A DNA stretch of 64,000 nucleotides, taken from positions 1,557,613 to 1,621,612 of the forward strand of contig NZ_GL831112.1 in the NCBI RefSeq assembly GCF_000188295.1. Reading direction: 5' to 3'. Position 1 is the first letter of the stretch. Each line of letters starts with the position of its first letter. The DNA comes from Streptococcus vestibularis ATCC 49124. Its GTDB lineage: Bacteria; Bacillota; Bacilli; Lactobacillales; Streptococcaceae. Of the stretch, positions 1 through 8,762 are shown piece by piece. The notes beneath the pieces were generated by a model, which was not told where the DNA came from, did not search any database, and was given only the letters and a program-made list of their open reading frames with translations. The translations under genes and the position numbers were made by a program.

Positions 1-39
1 TAAATTAGCAGAGAAGAAATAATTTTGGAGGATACATAA

Positions 40-840
40 ATGAGTTTAGTACAAATTATTTTAGTCGTAATTGTTGCTTTCATCATTGGTTGTAGCTCAG
101 TTAACGACCAAATCGAAACTTACCAACCAGTTGTGGCCTGTTCCCTTATTGGTTTGGTTACTGGCCACCTCGAACTCGGCGTTATGTTGGGTGGTAGCTT
201 GCAGTTGATCACTATGGGATGGGCTAACGTTGGTGCTGCCATGGCACCAGACGCTTCACTTGCCGCAGTAGCTTCTACCATTATCCTTATCTTGGGCGGT
301 CAAGGAGCTAAAGGGATTGGTCCAGCCATCGCCCTTGCAGTTCCATTGGCTGTTGCCGGTCTTGCCTTGACAATGTTTGTCCGTACTGCTACAGTCTTCA
401 TCGCTCACGCTATGGATAGTCGTGCTGAAGCAGCTGATATTGCTGGAATTGAAAGATGGCACTTTATTGGTATGGCCCTCCAAGGTCTCCGTGTTGCTAT
501 CCCTGCCCTCCTCTTGCTCTTGATTCCTGCACACATCGTCCAAACGGGTCTTGAAGCTATGCCTGAATGGTTAACATCAGGGATGACAATCGGTGGTGGT
601 ATGGTTGTAGCCGTTGGTTATGCCATGGTTATCAACATGATGTCTAGTCGTGAAGTTTGGCCATTCTTCTTCCTTGGTTTTGCTTTGGCTGCTCTCAAAG
701 AATTAACCTTAATTAGCTTGGGCGTTATCGGTCTCTGTCTTGCCGTGATGTACCTTGCGCTCGAAGCTAGTGGTTCAAATGGTTCTTCAAATGATGGAGG
801 ATCAGGTGATCCCCTCGGTGAAATTCTGGAAGACTTTTAA
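40..840 (+). CDS. Mannose-family PTS IIC subunit (ManM paralogue)
   Basis: Integral membrane IIC component of a mannose/fructose/sorbose-family PTS permease, 266 aa, forming part of the sugar channel with IID. It is hydrophobic almost throughout and carries the family block GGSLQLITMGWANVGAAMAP (about residues 50-70), nearly the same as in the second IIC at 3494-4309. The C-terminal tail is Gly/Ser-rich and ends in GEILEDF, parallel to the GDILEDY end of the other copy. A GGAGG site precedes the ATG. The IID gene follows 15 bases downstream, so the two are co-transcribed. No IIAB gene is visible before it; it may lie upstream of the window, or ManL encoded at 2434 may energise it. The sugar is not predictable. 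Confidence 0.9.
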   Translation: MSLVQIILVVIVAFIIGCSSVNDQIETYQPVVACSLIGLVTGHLELGVMLGGSLQLITMGWANVGAAMAPDASLAAVASTIILILGGQGAKGIGPAIALAVPLAVAGLALTMFVRTATVFIAHAMDSRAEAADIAGIERWHFIGMALQGLRVAIPALLLLLIPAHIVQTGLEAMPEWLTSGMTIGGGMVVAVGYAMVINMMSSREVWPFFFLGFALAALKELTLISLGVIGLCLAVMYLALEASGSNGSSNDGGSGDPLGEILEDF

Positions 841-855
841 TTAGGAGGAAAGAAA

Positions 856-1770
856 ATGGCTGATTCAAAAATTAAATTAACAAAAGCAGATCGTTTTAAA
901 GCTTTCTTGCGCTCATACTTTCTTTTAGCTTCATTCAACTATGAACGTATGCAAAATGGTGGTGTGGCTTACACCCTTATTCCTGCAATCAAAAAACTTT
1001 ATCAATCAAAAGAAGAACGTGCAGCTGCCCTTAAACGTCACTTGGAATTCTTCAATACACAACCATTCATGGCCAACCCAATCTTTGGGGTTACACTTGC
1101 CTTGGAAGAAGAACGTGCCAACGGCGCTGACATTGACGATGCTGCTATCTCAGGGGTTAAGGTCGGTATGATGGGACCTCTTGCAGGTGCCGGTGACCCT
1201 CTCTTCTGGTTTACCCTTCGTCCAATCTTCCTCTCACTCGGAGCAGGCTTGGCTGTTTCAGGTAACATCATGGGCCCAATCGTTTTCTTCGTTCTTTGGA
1301 ACGTTATGGTAGCTGCCGTTAAGTGGTATACTCAAGAATTCGGCTATCGTGCTGGTACTGCGATTACGGACGACTTGTCAGGTAACCTCCTTCAACAAGT
1401 CACTCGTGGAGCTTCAATGATGGGGATGTTCGTTATCGGTTCTCTTATTCAACGTTGGGTAAGCATCACCTTTACACCAGTTGTTTCTACTGTTAAACAA
1501 CAAGATGAAGCATTCATTCATTGGGATAAACTACCAAAAGGGATTGCCGGTGTCAAAGAAGCCTTTCTTCAACAAGCTGCTGGTAAATCACTTGAAGCTA
1601 ACAAGGTAACAACCTTGCAAGATAACTTAAACCAATTGATTCCTGGTTTGGCTGCCCTTGGATTGACTTTCCTTTGTATGTATCTTCTTAAGAGAAAAGT
1701 TTCTCCAATCATCATCATCTTGGGTATCTTTGTCCTTGCTATCTTGCTCCACATCATTGGTCTACTTTAA
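856..1770 (+). CDS. Mannose-family PTS IID subunit (ManN paralogue)
   Basis: Membrane IID component pairing with the preceding IIC to make the translocating unit of a mannose-family PTS; 304 aa, the normal family length. The family blocks NYERMQNGGVAYTLIPAIKK (about residues 28-47) and the GMMGPLAGAGDPLFWFTLRP stretch (about 108-127) are present, followed by C-terminal membrane segments. It lines up with the second IID (4324-5235) over its whole length, with a more divergent middle and C-terminal part, so the pair arose by duplication. An AGGAGG site lies upstream and the next gene begins 12 bases after the stop. Confidence 0.9.
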   Translation: MADSKIKLTKADRFKAFLRSYFLLASFNYERMQNGGVAYTLIPAIKKLYQSKEERAAALKRHLEFFNTQPFMANPIFGVTLALEEERANGADIDDAAISGVKVGMMGPLAGAGDPLFWFTLRPIFLSLGAGLAVSGNIMGPIVFFVLWNVMVAAVKWYTQEFGYRAGTAITDDLSGNLLQQVTRGASMMGMFVIGSLIQRWVSITFTPVVSTVKQQDEAFIHWDKLPKGIAGVKEAFLQQAAGKSLEANKVTTLQDNLNQLIPGLAALGLTFLCMYLLKRKVSPIIIILGIFVLAILLHIIGLL

Positions 1771-1782
1771 TCGGAGCAAATC

Positions 1783-2169
1783 ATGGTTAAATCACTCAAT
1801 ATGGAAATGGCTCACACAACTAAGGGAACTTGGTTCCGTGAAGGGCCAATTTACGGAAATATCATGGTTGGAGATAAGGCTTTCGAGTTTTACAATGACA
1901 CAAAACTACAAGACTATATTCAGATTCCTTGGGATGAAATCACTTATGTGATTGCTGATGTTTACTTTGGCGGTAAAGTCATCCCACGCTTTGAAATCCG
2001 TACAAAGCAAAATGGACGTTTCCGTTTTGCCAGTCGAAAAAGCAGAACAACCTTAAAAGAAATTCAAAAAAGAATTCCACGTGAAAGCTTAAGAAAGGCT
2101 CCTAGCTTTCTAGTTGTTCTTAAGCAAGGCTTTAAAAATCTTTTCCGACACATTGTTAAGAAGAACTAG
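1783..2169 (+). CDS. DUF956 family protein, ManO paralogue
   Basis: Small soluble protein of 128 aa in the DUF956 family, which accompanies mannose-PTS genes in streptococci and whose biochemical role is not established. The core VGDKAFEFYNDTKLQDYIQI followed by PWDEIT (about residues 27-52) matches the ManO at 5314-5688 (IGDVALEFYPDVNVEQYIQI). The C-terminus is rich in Lys and Arg. It is the last gene of the first PTS cluster and is followed by a terminator. The start ATG is 12 bases after the IID stop; an overlapping out-of-frame reading at 1730 was ignored. Confidence 0.85.
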   Translation: MVKSLNMEMAHTTKGTWFREGPIYGNIMVGDKAFEFYNDTKLQDYIQIPWDEITYVIADVYFGGKVIPRFEIRTKQNGRFRFASRKSRTTLKEIQKRIPRESLRKAPSFLVVLKQGFKNLFRHIVKKN

Positions 2170-2182
2170 TCTTCGAATAGCA

Positions 2183-2222
2183 TAAAAAGATTATCAGATT
2201 TAATCATCTGATAATCTTTTTA
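2183..2222 (+). terminator. Intrinsic terminator after first PTS cluster
   Basis: The arms AGATTATCAGAT and ATCTGATAATCT surround a short TTAATC-type loop, with an A-run before and a T-run after. It closes the IIC-IID-ManO cluster and could also act on the opposite strand. Confidence 0.85.
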
Positions 2223-2282
2223 TAATTTTTCGCTCATTTCTGACAGCGATTAGTCTGTTTTACATTTTTGTTTCACTAGCTA

Positions 2283-2311
2283 TTGACATTTTAGTGGAAG
2301 CCTTTTAGAAT
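2283..2311 (+). promoter_or_regulatory. Probable manL promoter
   Basis: TTGACA at 2283-2288 and TAGAAT at 2306-2311 are separated by 17 bases, a near-consensus sigma-A promoter. It lies about 120 bases before the manL ATG, leaving a leader that ends in an AGGAGG ribosome site. No clear cre site was seen in the 2170-2433 gap, although CcpA control of manL is known in relatives. Confidence 0.65.
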
Positions 2312-2433
2312 GTAATTGTTCTTGATTTCTTATGTTCAAAAAGATTGAGAGGCGCTTTTTTTGCCGTCTTAATGAAATCGGAGATAGTCTTTTTAAGCCT
2401 AGGAAAAAAATATTTTAAAGGAGGAGAACACGA

Positions 2434-3426
2434 ATGGGTATCGGTATTATTATCGCCAGCCATGGTAAGTTCGCTGAGGGAATCCACCAATCAGGATCTA
2501 TGATTTTTGGAGACCAAGAGAAGGTTCAAGTCGTTACCTTTATGCCAAGTGAAGGTCCTGATGACCTTTACGCCCACTTCAACGATGCCATTGCACAATT
2601 CGATGCTGATGATGAAATTCTTGTTTTGGCTGACCTTTGGAGTGGTTCACCATTTAACCAAGCCAGCCGTATCGCTGGAGAAAATCCAGATCGCAAGATT
2701 GCCATCATCACAGGACTTAACTTGCCAATGCTAATCCAAGCATACACAGAACGTATGATGGATGCTAACGCTACAGCGGAGCAAGTTGCTGGTAATATCA
2801 TCAAGGAAGCTAAGGGTGGTATTAAAGCACTTCCAGAGGAGCTTAATCCTGCGGAAGAAACTACAGCAGCACCTCAAGAAGCAGCAGCACCTCAAGGAGC
2901 TATCCCTGAAGGGACAGTTATTGGAGATGGTAAGCTCAAGATTAACTTGGCACGTTTGGATACACGTCTTTTGCATGGTCAGGTTGCGACTAACTGGACA
3001 CCTGCATCTAAAGCAGACCGCATCATTGTAGCATCAGATGATGTTGCTAAAGACGAATTGCGTAAAGAATTGATCAAACAAGCAGCACCAAATGGGGTTA
3101 AAGCAAACGTTGTTCCAATTCAAAAATTGATTGATGCTTCTAAGGACCCACGCTTTGGTAACACACACGCGCTTATCTTGTTCGAAACTGTTCAAGACGC
3201 ACTTCGTGCTATCGAAGGTGGCGTGCCAATCAAAGAACTTAACGTTGGTTCTATGGCTCACTCAACTGGTAAAACAATGGTTAACAACGTTTTGTCTATG
3301 GACAAAGACGATGTTGCTTGCTTCGAAAAATTGCGTGACCTTGGCGTTGAATTCGACGTCCGTAAGGTTCCAAATGATTCTAAAAAAGATTTGTTTGACC
3401 TTATCAAAAAAGCTAACGTTCAATAA
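2434..3426 (+). CDS. manL: PTS mannose/glucose IIAB, ManL
   Basis: Cytoplasmic IIAB phosphotransferase of the mannose/glucose PTS, 330 aa. The N-terminal IIA domain (about 1-140) has its phosphoacceptor His in ASHGKFAEG (His-10). A Glu/Ala/Pro/Gln-rich linker (about 140-160) leads to the IIB domain, which holds the second active His in [10 protein letters not shown] (His-181). HPr-P passes phosphate to the first His, then to the second, then to the sugar entering through ManMN. It is the first gene of manLMN, with its own promoter at 2283-2311 and an AGGAGG site. In S. salivarius ManL also has regulatory roles in sugar preference; that is family knowledge. Confidence 0.95.
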   Translation: MGIGIIIASHGKFAEGIHQSGSMIFGDQEKVQVVTFMPSEGPDDLYAHFNDAIAQFDADDEILVLADLWSGSPFNQASRIAGENPDRKIAIITGLNLPMLIQAYTERMMDANATAEQVAGNIIKEAKGGIKALPEELNPAEETTAAPQEAAAPQGAIPEGTVIGDGKLKINLARLDTRLLHGQVATNWTPASKADRIIVASDDVAKDELRKELIKQAAPNGVKANVVPIQKLIDASKDPRFGNTHALILFETVQDALRAIEGGVPIKELNVGSMAHSTGKTMVNNVLSMDKDDVACFEKLRDLGVEFDVRKVPNDSKKDLFDLIKKANVQ

Positions 3427-3493
3427 CCTTCATTCGGATAAATTAGTTGATAAACTCAGCTAATCACAACTCAATAGAAAAGGAATTATAACC

Positions 3494-4309
3494 ATGTCAG
3501 ATATGTCAATTATTTCTGCAATTTTGGTCGTAGTTGTTGCCTTCCTTGCTGGTCTTGAAGGTATCCTTGACCAATTCCAATTCCACCAACCACTTGTTGC
3601 TTGTACTCTTATTGGTGCTGCTACAGGTAACCTCACTGCAGGTATCATGCTTGGTGGTTCCCTTCAAATGATTGCCCTTGCTTGGGCAAACATCGGTGCT
3701 GCCGTAGCTCCTGACGCCGCCCTTGCATCTGTTGCTGCTGCCATCATTTTGGTTAAAGGTGGTAACTTCACAACTGAAGGTATCGGTGTTGCGACTGCAA
3801 CAGCTATCCCGCTTGCGGTTGCAGGTCTCTTCCTAACTATGCTTGTTCGTACAGCATCTGTTGCCCTTGTTCATGCTGCAGATAAAGCTGCAGAACACGG
3901 AAACATCGCTGGTGTTGAACGTGCACACTACCTTGCTCTCCTTCTTCAAGGTTTGCGTATTGCTGTGCCAGCAGCCCTTCTTCTTGCTATCCCAGCCCAA
4001 TCTGTTCAACATGCCCTTGGCTTGATGCCTGACTGGCTTAACCATGGTATGGTTGTCGGTGGTGGTATGGTCGTAGCCGTTGGTTACGCCATGGTTATCA
4101 ACATGATGGCTACTCGTGAAGTTTGGCCATTCTTTGCCATCGGTTTTGCTTTCGCAGCAATTAGCCAATTGACACTTATCGCTCTTGGTGCCATTGGTGT
4201 TGCCATCGCCTTCATCTACCTCAACCTTTCTAAACAAGGTGGCGGAAATGGTGGCGGAACTTCATCTGGTTCAGGCGACCCAATCGGCGATATCTTGGAA
4301 GACTACTAG
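3494..4309 (+). CDS. manM: PTS mannose/glucose IIC, ManM
   Basis: Membrane IIC subunit of the mannose/glucose PTS, 271 aa. Its motif GGSLQMIALAWANIGAAVAP (about residues 54-73) and its Gly/Ser-rich tail ending in GDILEDY are those of the family. It follows manL after 67 bases with AAAGGAATT as ribosome site, and precedes manN by 14 bases. It resembles the IIC at 40-840 closely in layout and in many sequence blocks, so the two are duplicates. Codon use is strongly biased (GGT, GCT, CTT), as expected for a highly expressed transporter. Confidence 0.95.
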   Translation: MSDMSIISAILVVVVAFLAGLEGILDQFQFHQPLVACTLIGAATGNLTAGIMLGGSLQMIALAWANIGAAVAPDAALASVAAAIILVKGGNFTTEGIGVATATAIPLAVAGLFLTMLVRTASVALVHAADKAAEHGNIAGVERAHYLALLLQGLRIAVPAALLLAIPAQSVQHALGLMPDWLNHGMVVGGGMVVAVGYAMVINMMATREVWPFFAIGFAFAAISQLTLIALGAIGVAIAFIYLNLSKQGGGNGGGTSSGSGDPIGDILEDY

Positions 4310-4323
4310 GAAGGGGTGCTCTC

Positions 4324-5235
4324 ATGGCTGAAAAAATTCAATTATCTCAAGCGGATCGTAAAAAGGTTTGGTGGCGCTCACAATTCTTGCAAGGTTCATG
4401 GAACTATGAACGTATGCAAAACTTGGGTTGGGCTTACTCACTCATTCCTGCTATCAAAAAACTTTATACTAACAAAGAGGACCAAGCCGCAGCTCTTAAA
4501 CGTCACTTGGAATTCTTCAACACTCACCCTTACGTAGCTGCTCCTATCATGGGGGTTACTTTAGCTCTTGAAGAAGAAAAAGCTAATGGTACTGAAATCG
4601 AAGATGCGGCTATCCAAGGGGTTAAAATCGGTATGATGGGACCACTTGCCGGTATCGGTGACCCTGTCTTCTGGTTCACAGTTCGTCCAATCCTTGGTGC
4701 CCTTGGTGCATCATTGGCACAAGCTGGTAACATCGCTGGTCCACTTATCTTCTTCATCGGTTGGAACCTTATCCGTATGGCCTTCTTGTGGTACACTCAA
4801 GAACTTGGTTACAAAGCAGGTTCAGAAATCACTAAAGACATGTCTGGTGGTATCTTGAAAGATATTACTAAAGGGGCATCAATCCTTGGTATGTTCATCT
4901 TGGCCGTCCTCGTTGAACGTTGGGTCTCTATCGTCTTCACTGTAAATCTTCCAGGTAAAGTTTTGTCTAAAGGTGCCTATATCGAGTGGCCTAAAGGAAA
5001 TGTTACTGGTGACCAACTAAAAACTATCCTTGGTCAAGCCAACGATAAGCTTAGCTTTGATAAGATTCAAGTCGATACCCTACAAAAACAATTGGATTCA
5101 TTAATTCCAGGTTTGATGGGACTTCTCCTTACTTTTGCATGTATGTGGTTGCTTAAGAAGAAAGTTTCACCAATCACAATCATCATCGGACTCTTTGTAG
5201 TTGGTATTGTTGCAAGCTTCTTCGGAATCATGTAA
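4324..5235 (+). CDS. manN: PTS mannose/glucose IID, ManN
   Basis: Membrane IID subunit, 303 aa, partner of ManM. Blocks NYERMQNLGWAYSLIPAIKK and GMMGPLAGIGDPVFWFTVRP are present, and the C-terminal hydrophobic region (about 258-303) anchors it. It ends the manLMN transcription unit: a terminator hairpin begins 8 bases after the stop. AGGAAGGGG upstream serves as ribosome site. It is the counterpart of the IID gene at 856-1770. Confidence 0.95.
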   Translation: MAEKIQLSQADRKKVWWRSQFLQGSWNYERMQNLGWAYSLIPAIKKLYTNKEDQAAALKRHLEFFNTHPYVAAPIMGVTLALEEEKANGTEIEDAAIQGVKIGMMGPLAGIGDPVFWFTVRPILGALGASLAQAGNIAGPLIFFIGWNLIRMAFLWYTQELGYKAGSEITKDMSGGILKDITKGASILGMFILAVLVERWVSIVFTVNLPGKVLSKGAYIEWPKGNVTGDQLKTILGQANDKLSFDKIQVDTLQKQLDSLIPGLMGLLLTFACMWLLKKKVSPITIIIGLFVVGIVASFFGIM

Positions 5236-5242
5236 AAAGAGT

Positions 5243-5270
5243 AAGAGTTTAGCAAAGCTGAACTCTTTTC
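5243..5270 (+). terminator. Intrinsic terminator after manN
   Basis: AAGAGTTTAGC and GCTGAACTCTT (one G-T pair) form a stem around an AAA loop, followed by TTTTC. It separates manN from manO, so manO probably depends partly on the promoter just behind it. Confidence 0.75.
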
Positions 5271-5273
5271 TTA

Positions 5274-5282
5274 TGCTATAAT
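5274..5282 (+). promoter_or_regulatory. Extended -10 promoter for manO
   Basis: TGCTATAAT (extended -10, TATAAT at 5277-5282) lies 31 bases before the manO ATG and immediately after the manN terminator. No good -35 is seen, as is usual for TGn promoters. The same TTATGCTATAAT sequence is found in front of lysA. Confidence 0.6.
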
Positions 5283-5313
5283 AAAGGTACTACAATCAAA
5301 AAGCGAGATAGAT

Positions 5314-5688
5314 ATGGCACAATCACTAAACAAAACAGTTGAACTGCATACAACAGGCGTTTCCTACATGGCTATCGGAGGTAAAGTCGGTAAATTTCTA
5401 ATTGGAGATGTAGCTCTTGAATTCTACCCTGATGTCAATGTTGAACAATACATTCAAATTCCATGGACTAGCATTACACAAATCGGTGCAAATGTATCAG
5501 GAAAGAGAATCAGCCGTCATTTTGAAATATTAACCGACAAGAGTAAATTCCTCTTTGCCTCTAAAGATTCTGGGAAGATTCTAAAGATTGCTAGGGAACA
5601 CCTTGGCAATGAAAAAGTCGTCAAACTACCAACTCTCATCCAAACCATTGGTGCTCGTATCAAAGGTTTATTTGCCAAAAAATCATAA
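5314..5688 (+). CDS. manO: DUF956 family protein ManO
   Basis: Soluble 124-aa DUF956 protein found next to manLMN in streptococci and enterococci; molecular role not established. The core IGDVALEFYPDVNVEQYIQI followed by PWTSIT (about 30-55) matches the paralogue at 1783-2169. The C-terminus is basic (IKGLFAKKS). It sits 78 bases after manN behind a terminator and its own extended -10 promoter, so it can be expressed separately from the permease. Confidence 0.88.
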   Translation: MAQSLNKTVELHTTGVSYMAIGGKVGKFLIGDVALEFYPDVNVEQYIQIPWTSITQIGANVSGKRISRHFEILTDKSKFLFASKDSGKILKIAREHLGNEKVVKLPTLIQTIGARIKGLFAKKS

Positions 5689-5704
5689 TTTTTGTATAAT
5701 TGTA

Positions 5705-5890
5705 AAGGACGGATAAGTAATAGCTAGACCTTTACAGAAAGCCTGCGGTTGCTGTGAGCAGGTAGGGTTGACCTACGAAATTCTACCGTTTCTAATAATT
5801 AAAAACATAAACAAGTGCACTCCTGTGAAGTTGGATGGAACCGTGGCCCATGTCACTCCAACACTTTCACCGGGTGTTTTATTTTTTGGA
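5705..5890 (+). ncRNA. T-box leader of serS
   Basis: A 180-base leader before serS carries the T-box signature: a Stem I region rich in paired segments (5715-5795), then GGAACCGTGGC at 5836-5846 in an antiterminator arrangement, then a terminator-like hairpin (AACAC/GTGTT arms, 5863-5881) with a T-rich tail. Uncharged tRNA-Ser pairing with the leader should stabilise the antiterminator and allow serS expression. A promoter -10 TATAAT is at 5695-5700. The exact specifier codon was not resolved by eye. Confidence 0.85.
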
Positions 5891-5897
5891 GGAACTT

Positions 5898-7175
5898 ATG
5901 TTAGATGTAAAACGTATTCGTAACGACTTTGATGCCCTTTCCGAGAAATTGGCTACACGTGGTGTCGTTGCTGAGACTTTAAATGAACTAAAAGAGCTTG
6001 ATGTTAAACGCCGTGAACTTCTTATCAAATCTGAAGAACTCAAAGCTCAACGTAATATTGCTTCAGACGGTATTGCTCAGGCAAAACGTAATAAAGAAGA
6101 CGCCTCAGAACAAATTGCAGCCATGCAAAAAGTTTCTGCAGAAATTAAAGAAATTGATTCTGAACTTGCTGCTATTGATGAAAAACTTAACAATATCGTT
6201 GTGACACTTCCAAACACACCACACGAGACTGTACCAGTTGGTACTGACGAGGATGAGAATGTAGAAGTTCGTCGTTGGGGAACACCTCGTGACTTTGATT
6301 TTGAGATTAAACCTCACTGGGATCTTGGTGAAGACCTTGGTATTCTTGATTGGGAACGTGGCGCTAAAGTTACTGGTTCTCGCTTCCTCTTCTACAAAGG
6401 CTTAGGAGCAAAATTAGAACGTGCGATTTACAACTTCATGTTGGATGAGCACGCTAAAGAAGGTTACACTGAAATGATCACACCTTACATGGTTAACCAC
6501 GACTCTATGTTTGGTACTGGTCAATATCCAAAATTCAAAGAAGATACTTTCGAGCTTGATGGCACTGATTACGTCCTTATCCCAACAGCTGAAGTTCCTT
6601 TGACTAACTACTACCGCGGTGAGATTCTTGACGGTAAAGAATTGCCAATCTACTTCACAGCTATGAGCCCTTCATTCCGTTCAGAAGCTGGTTCAGCAGG
6701 TCGTGACACACGTGGTTTGATTCGCCTTCACCAATTCCACAAGGTTGAAATGGTCAAATTCTCAAAACCAGAAAGCTCATACGATGAATTGGAAAAAATG
6801 GTAGTTAACGCTGAAAATATCCTTCAAAAACTTAACTTGCCATACCGTGTCATCACTTTGTGTACTGGAGATATGGGATTCTCAGCTGCGAAAACTTACG
6901 ACTTGGAAGTTTGGATACCAGCACAAAATACCTACCGCGAAATTTCTTCATGTTCAAACACAGAAGATTTCCAAGCTCGTCGTGCACAAATCCGTTACCG
7001 TGACGAAGCTGATGGTAAAGTAAAACTTCTTCACACTCTCAACGGTTCAGGGCTTGCTGTCGGACGTACAGTGGCCGCTATCCTTGAAAACTACCAAAAC
7101 GAAGATGGTTCAGTAACTATCCCTGAAGTTCTTCGTCCTTACATGGGTGGTGCTGAAGTGATTTCACCGAAATAA
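5898..7175 (+). CDS. serS: Seryl-tRNA synthetase
   Basis: Class II aminoacyl-tRNA synthetase that charges tRNA-Ser, 425 aa. The N-terminal about 110 residues form the coiled-coil arm (many Lys/Glu, e.g. [20 protein letters not shown]) that grips the tRNA. Motif 2 [20 protein letters not shown] and motif 3 [18 protein letters not shown] are intact. I chose the ATG at 5898 ([10 protein letters not shown]) because TTTGGAGG precedes it and the T-box terminator lies just upstream; the frame stays open back to 5835 only through leader sequence. A terminator follows. Confidence 0.97.
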   Translation: MLDVKRIRNDFDALSEKLATRGVVAETLNELKELDVKRRELLIKSEELKAQRNIASDGIAQAKRNKEDASEQIAAMQKVSAEIKEIDSELAAIDEKLNNIVVTLPNTPHETVPVGTDEDENVEVRRWGTPRDFDFEIKPHWDLGEDLGILDWERGAKVTGSRFLFYKGLGAKLERAIYNFMLDEHAKEGYTEMITPYMVNHDSMFGTGQYPKFKEDTFELDGTDYVLIPTAEVPLTNYYRGEILDGKELPIYFTAMSPSFRSEAGSAGRDTRGLIRLHQFHKVEMVKFSKPESSYDELEKMVVNAENILQKLNLPYRVITLCTGDMGFSAAKTYDLEVWIPAQNTYREISSCSNTEDFQARRAQIRYRDEADGKVKLLHTLNGSGLAVGRTVAAILENYQNEDGSVTIPEVLRPYMGGAEVISPK

Positions 7176-7181
7176 ATAAAT

Positions 7182-7216
7182 GAGGTTGAGACAATTGTTC
7201 CAACCTCGTTTTTATT
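7182..7216 (+). terminator. Intrinsic terminator after serS
   Basis: GAGGTTG (7182-7188) pairs with CAACCTC (7201-7207), followed by GTTTTTATTTT. The sequence belongs to a dispersed hairpin family also seen at 37261-37286. Confidence 0.85.
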
Positions 7217-7349
7217 TTACTTTATACCAATGATGCAGTAGTAAACCGAACTTTTCGTCCACTTTCTAGCTCAGGAGAAACCAAGTTAACCTTGTAGGGC
7301 TGTTATTACGAAAGGGATTCCTTTGAGTGCTAACTTAAAGTTCTCATTC

Positions 7350-7386
7350 AAAAAAGAACCTGACTTTAAGATGATAAGTCAAGTTC
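7350..7386 (-). terminator. Probable terminator for the minus-strand pair ending at 7477
   Basis: On the minus strand AAGTCAGGTTC follows GAACTTGACTT across a 9-base loop and is then followed by TTTTTT. It lies about 90 bases past the stop of the hydrolase gene. The rest of the 7217-7476 gap is AT-rich, with a weak TCAGAT/ATCTGA inverted repeat at 7424-7441 and no gene I can support. Confidence 0.6.
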
Positions 7387-7476
7387 CTCGTAACATATTT
7401 TTGGAGATATAACCCATCACATTTCAGATTATTATATCTGATAAAAACGCTAGTAATATAAACTTATATAGTTTTA

Positions 7477-8031
7477 CTACTTATGTATCATTATCATCCC
7501 CCCCATGAACTCCTCTGTTGTCATTACTTGAGCAAATTCACCGTGTAAGGATACTAGATTTATGGTATGCAGGACCTCTGGATCTATCAAATGACCATCT
7601 AAATTGGGTAGGGCAAAACTGGCCGTTGCATCTGAAATAAGTAACGTCTTAAACCCTAAATTAGCCGCCATGCGAGTTGTGGTAGACACACAGTGTGGCA
7701 AGGTTAAGCCTGCAATAACTAACTTATCAATTTTTTTATCTCTTAAATAGCTTTCTAAATTCGTCCCAATGAAAGCACTATTAACTATCTTTTGGAAAAC
7801 AGGTTCACCTGGGCATGGTTGAAAGCCATCTTTAAAATCTTGACCTTGAGATACGTGAAAACGTGATTGAGTATTCTCAGATACGTGTTGAACATGCAGT
7901 ACTGGCCATCCCTTTTCTCTAAAAAAATTGAGTAATTTTTGGGAATTCACTTCAAGCTGAGGGTTATTACGTTCTCCCCATGAACTATTATCAAAGGCCT
8001 TTTGCATATCAATCATTAATAATCCTTGCAT
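7477..8031 (-). CDS. Isochorismatase-family cysteine hydrolase
   Basis: Cytoplasmic hydrolase of the isochorismatase-like (nicotinamidase-related) superfamily, 184 aa. The expected catalytic triad is visible: Asp in LLMIDMQKAF (about residue 8), Lys in VFQKIVNSAF (about 86), and Cys in GLTLPHCVSTTTRMAANLGF (about 119), with the cis-peptide neighbourhood before the Cys. Start set at 8031 (MQGLLMIDMQ) because AAGGAGAG lies 8 bases upstream; the frame extends to 8091 without support. It follows the gene at 8051 by 19 bases, so the two are co-transcribed. Substrate cannot be told from sequence. Confidence 0.85.
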   Translation of the reverse strand: MQGLLMIDMQKAFDNSSWGERNNPQLEVNSQKLLNFFREKGWPVLHVQHVSENTQSRFHVSQGQDFKDGFQPCPGEPVFQKIVNSAFIGTNLESYLRDKKIDKLVIAGLTLPHCVSTTTRMAANLGFKTLLISDATASFALPNLDGHLIDPEVLHTINLVSLHGEFAQVMTTEEFMGGMIMIHK

Positions 8032-8050
8032 TTTTACTCTCCTTTTTACA

Positions 8051-8698
8051 CTAATCTTCCAACAACTTATTTGCATCCTGACAACTATCATAATAAGGCC
8101 TTAGCAGTTGAAAGCCTTCCATTAGTTGATCTAGCAAGTCATCTATAGTCAAGCTATCCGTCACAGGAACATCATATTTAACCAAGACCTTTCGAACACG
8201 ACCATCTTTGACTGCTTTTTTAAACATATGACGGTTCGCTTCAGTCCCTTCCACACGATGACTGTCACCATCTTCTTGAGCAAGATAATAAAGTGGAGAA
8301 GTAATCGGTAAGTCTAGGACCTTATGTTGCTTCGCTAGAGTAGTATCTGATTTTTTCCGTTCGACAAAGCTCACTTCAACTGATATTCCCCAATCTTCAG
8401 CTTGACCGTAGAGTCGAATCGCCATAGCAACATCATCTAAACTGTCCTCAGGTTCCCTGTAATAGCACCAGAAATGTGGACGGCATATTTGTGCCTGGTT
8501 AGCCCAATTGCTGACACGATCCATTTTCATGGGATCTAGGCGCTCCTCTAGACGTTTTGCTAAAGTCTGCATCTCCTTACGAGCAGCTTGTCCCAAATTT
8601 TTGAGCGCTTCCATCTCTTCCTGATGCGGACCCGCTTTTTCAGGTTTGATATACTTAACTCCTTGTTTAGATAAATAAGCTTGAATATTTTCTAACAT
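8051..8698 (-). CDS. Conserved protein, possible HI_0552 family
   Basis: Soluble 215-aa protein. I recognise it only tentatively as the HI_0552 family (sometimes labelled 'glucose-6-phosphate 1-dehydrogenase family', a name without mechanistic support here). It begins MLENIQAYLSKQGVKYIKPE, is rich in charged helices, and has the central block RPHFWCYYREPEDSLDDVAM. No dinucleotide-binding motif or signal peptide is visible. The start at 8698 is chosen over 8728 because AAGGAG precedes it. It lies upstream of and in line with the isochorismatase-like gene, and behind the der terminator. Confidence 0.7.
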   Translation of the reverse strand: MLENIQAYLSKQGVKYIKPEKAGPHQEEMEALKNLGQAARKEMQTLAKRLEERLDPMKMDRVSNWANQAQICRPHFWCYYREPEDSLDDVAMAIRLYGQAEDWGISVEVSFVERKKSDTTLAKQHKVLDLPITSPLYYLAQEDGDSHRVEGTEANRHMFKKAVKDGRVRKVLVKYDVPVTDSLTIDDLLDQLMEGFQLLRPYYDSCQDANKLLED

Positions 8699-8715
8699 CG
8701 TTTTCTCCTTACAAT

Positions 8716-8757
8716 GATAAAAGACCAACCCATAAAGATTCTATTCTGGTTGGTCTA
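8716..8757 (-). terminator. Intrinsic terminator after der
   Basis: AGACCAACC and GGTTGGTCT (8722-8730 and 8748-8756) enclose a 17-base loop; on the minus strand the second arm is followed by TTTTAT. It ends der transcription and separates der from the gene at 8051-8698. Confidence 0.8.
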
Positions 8758-8762
8758 CTTTT

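Noticed and set aside
3833..4237. Long minus-strand ORF (134 codons) inside manM
   Set aside because: It is antisense to a highly expressed gene with strong codon bias, which keeps the reverse frame open. Composition (many His, Thr, Cys) is unlike a real protein.
5835..5897. N-terminal extension of SerS
   Set aside because: The codons fall inside the T-box antiterminator/terminator region; the ATG at 5898 has a ribosome site and matches known SerS starts.
7424..7441. TCAGAT/ATCTGA inverted repeat as a terminator
   Set aside because: No T-run follows on either strand and the stem is weak; the hairpin at 7350-7386 is a better terminator for the minus-strand genes.
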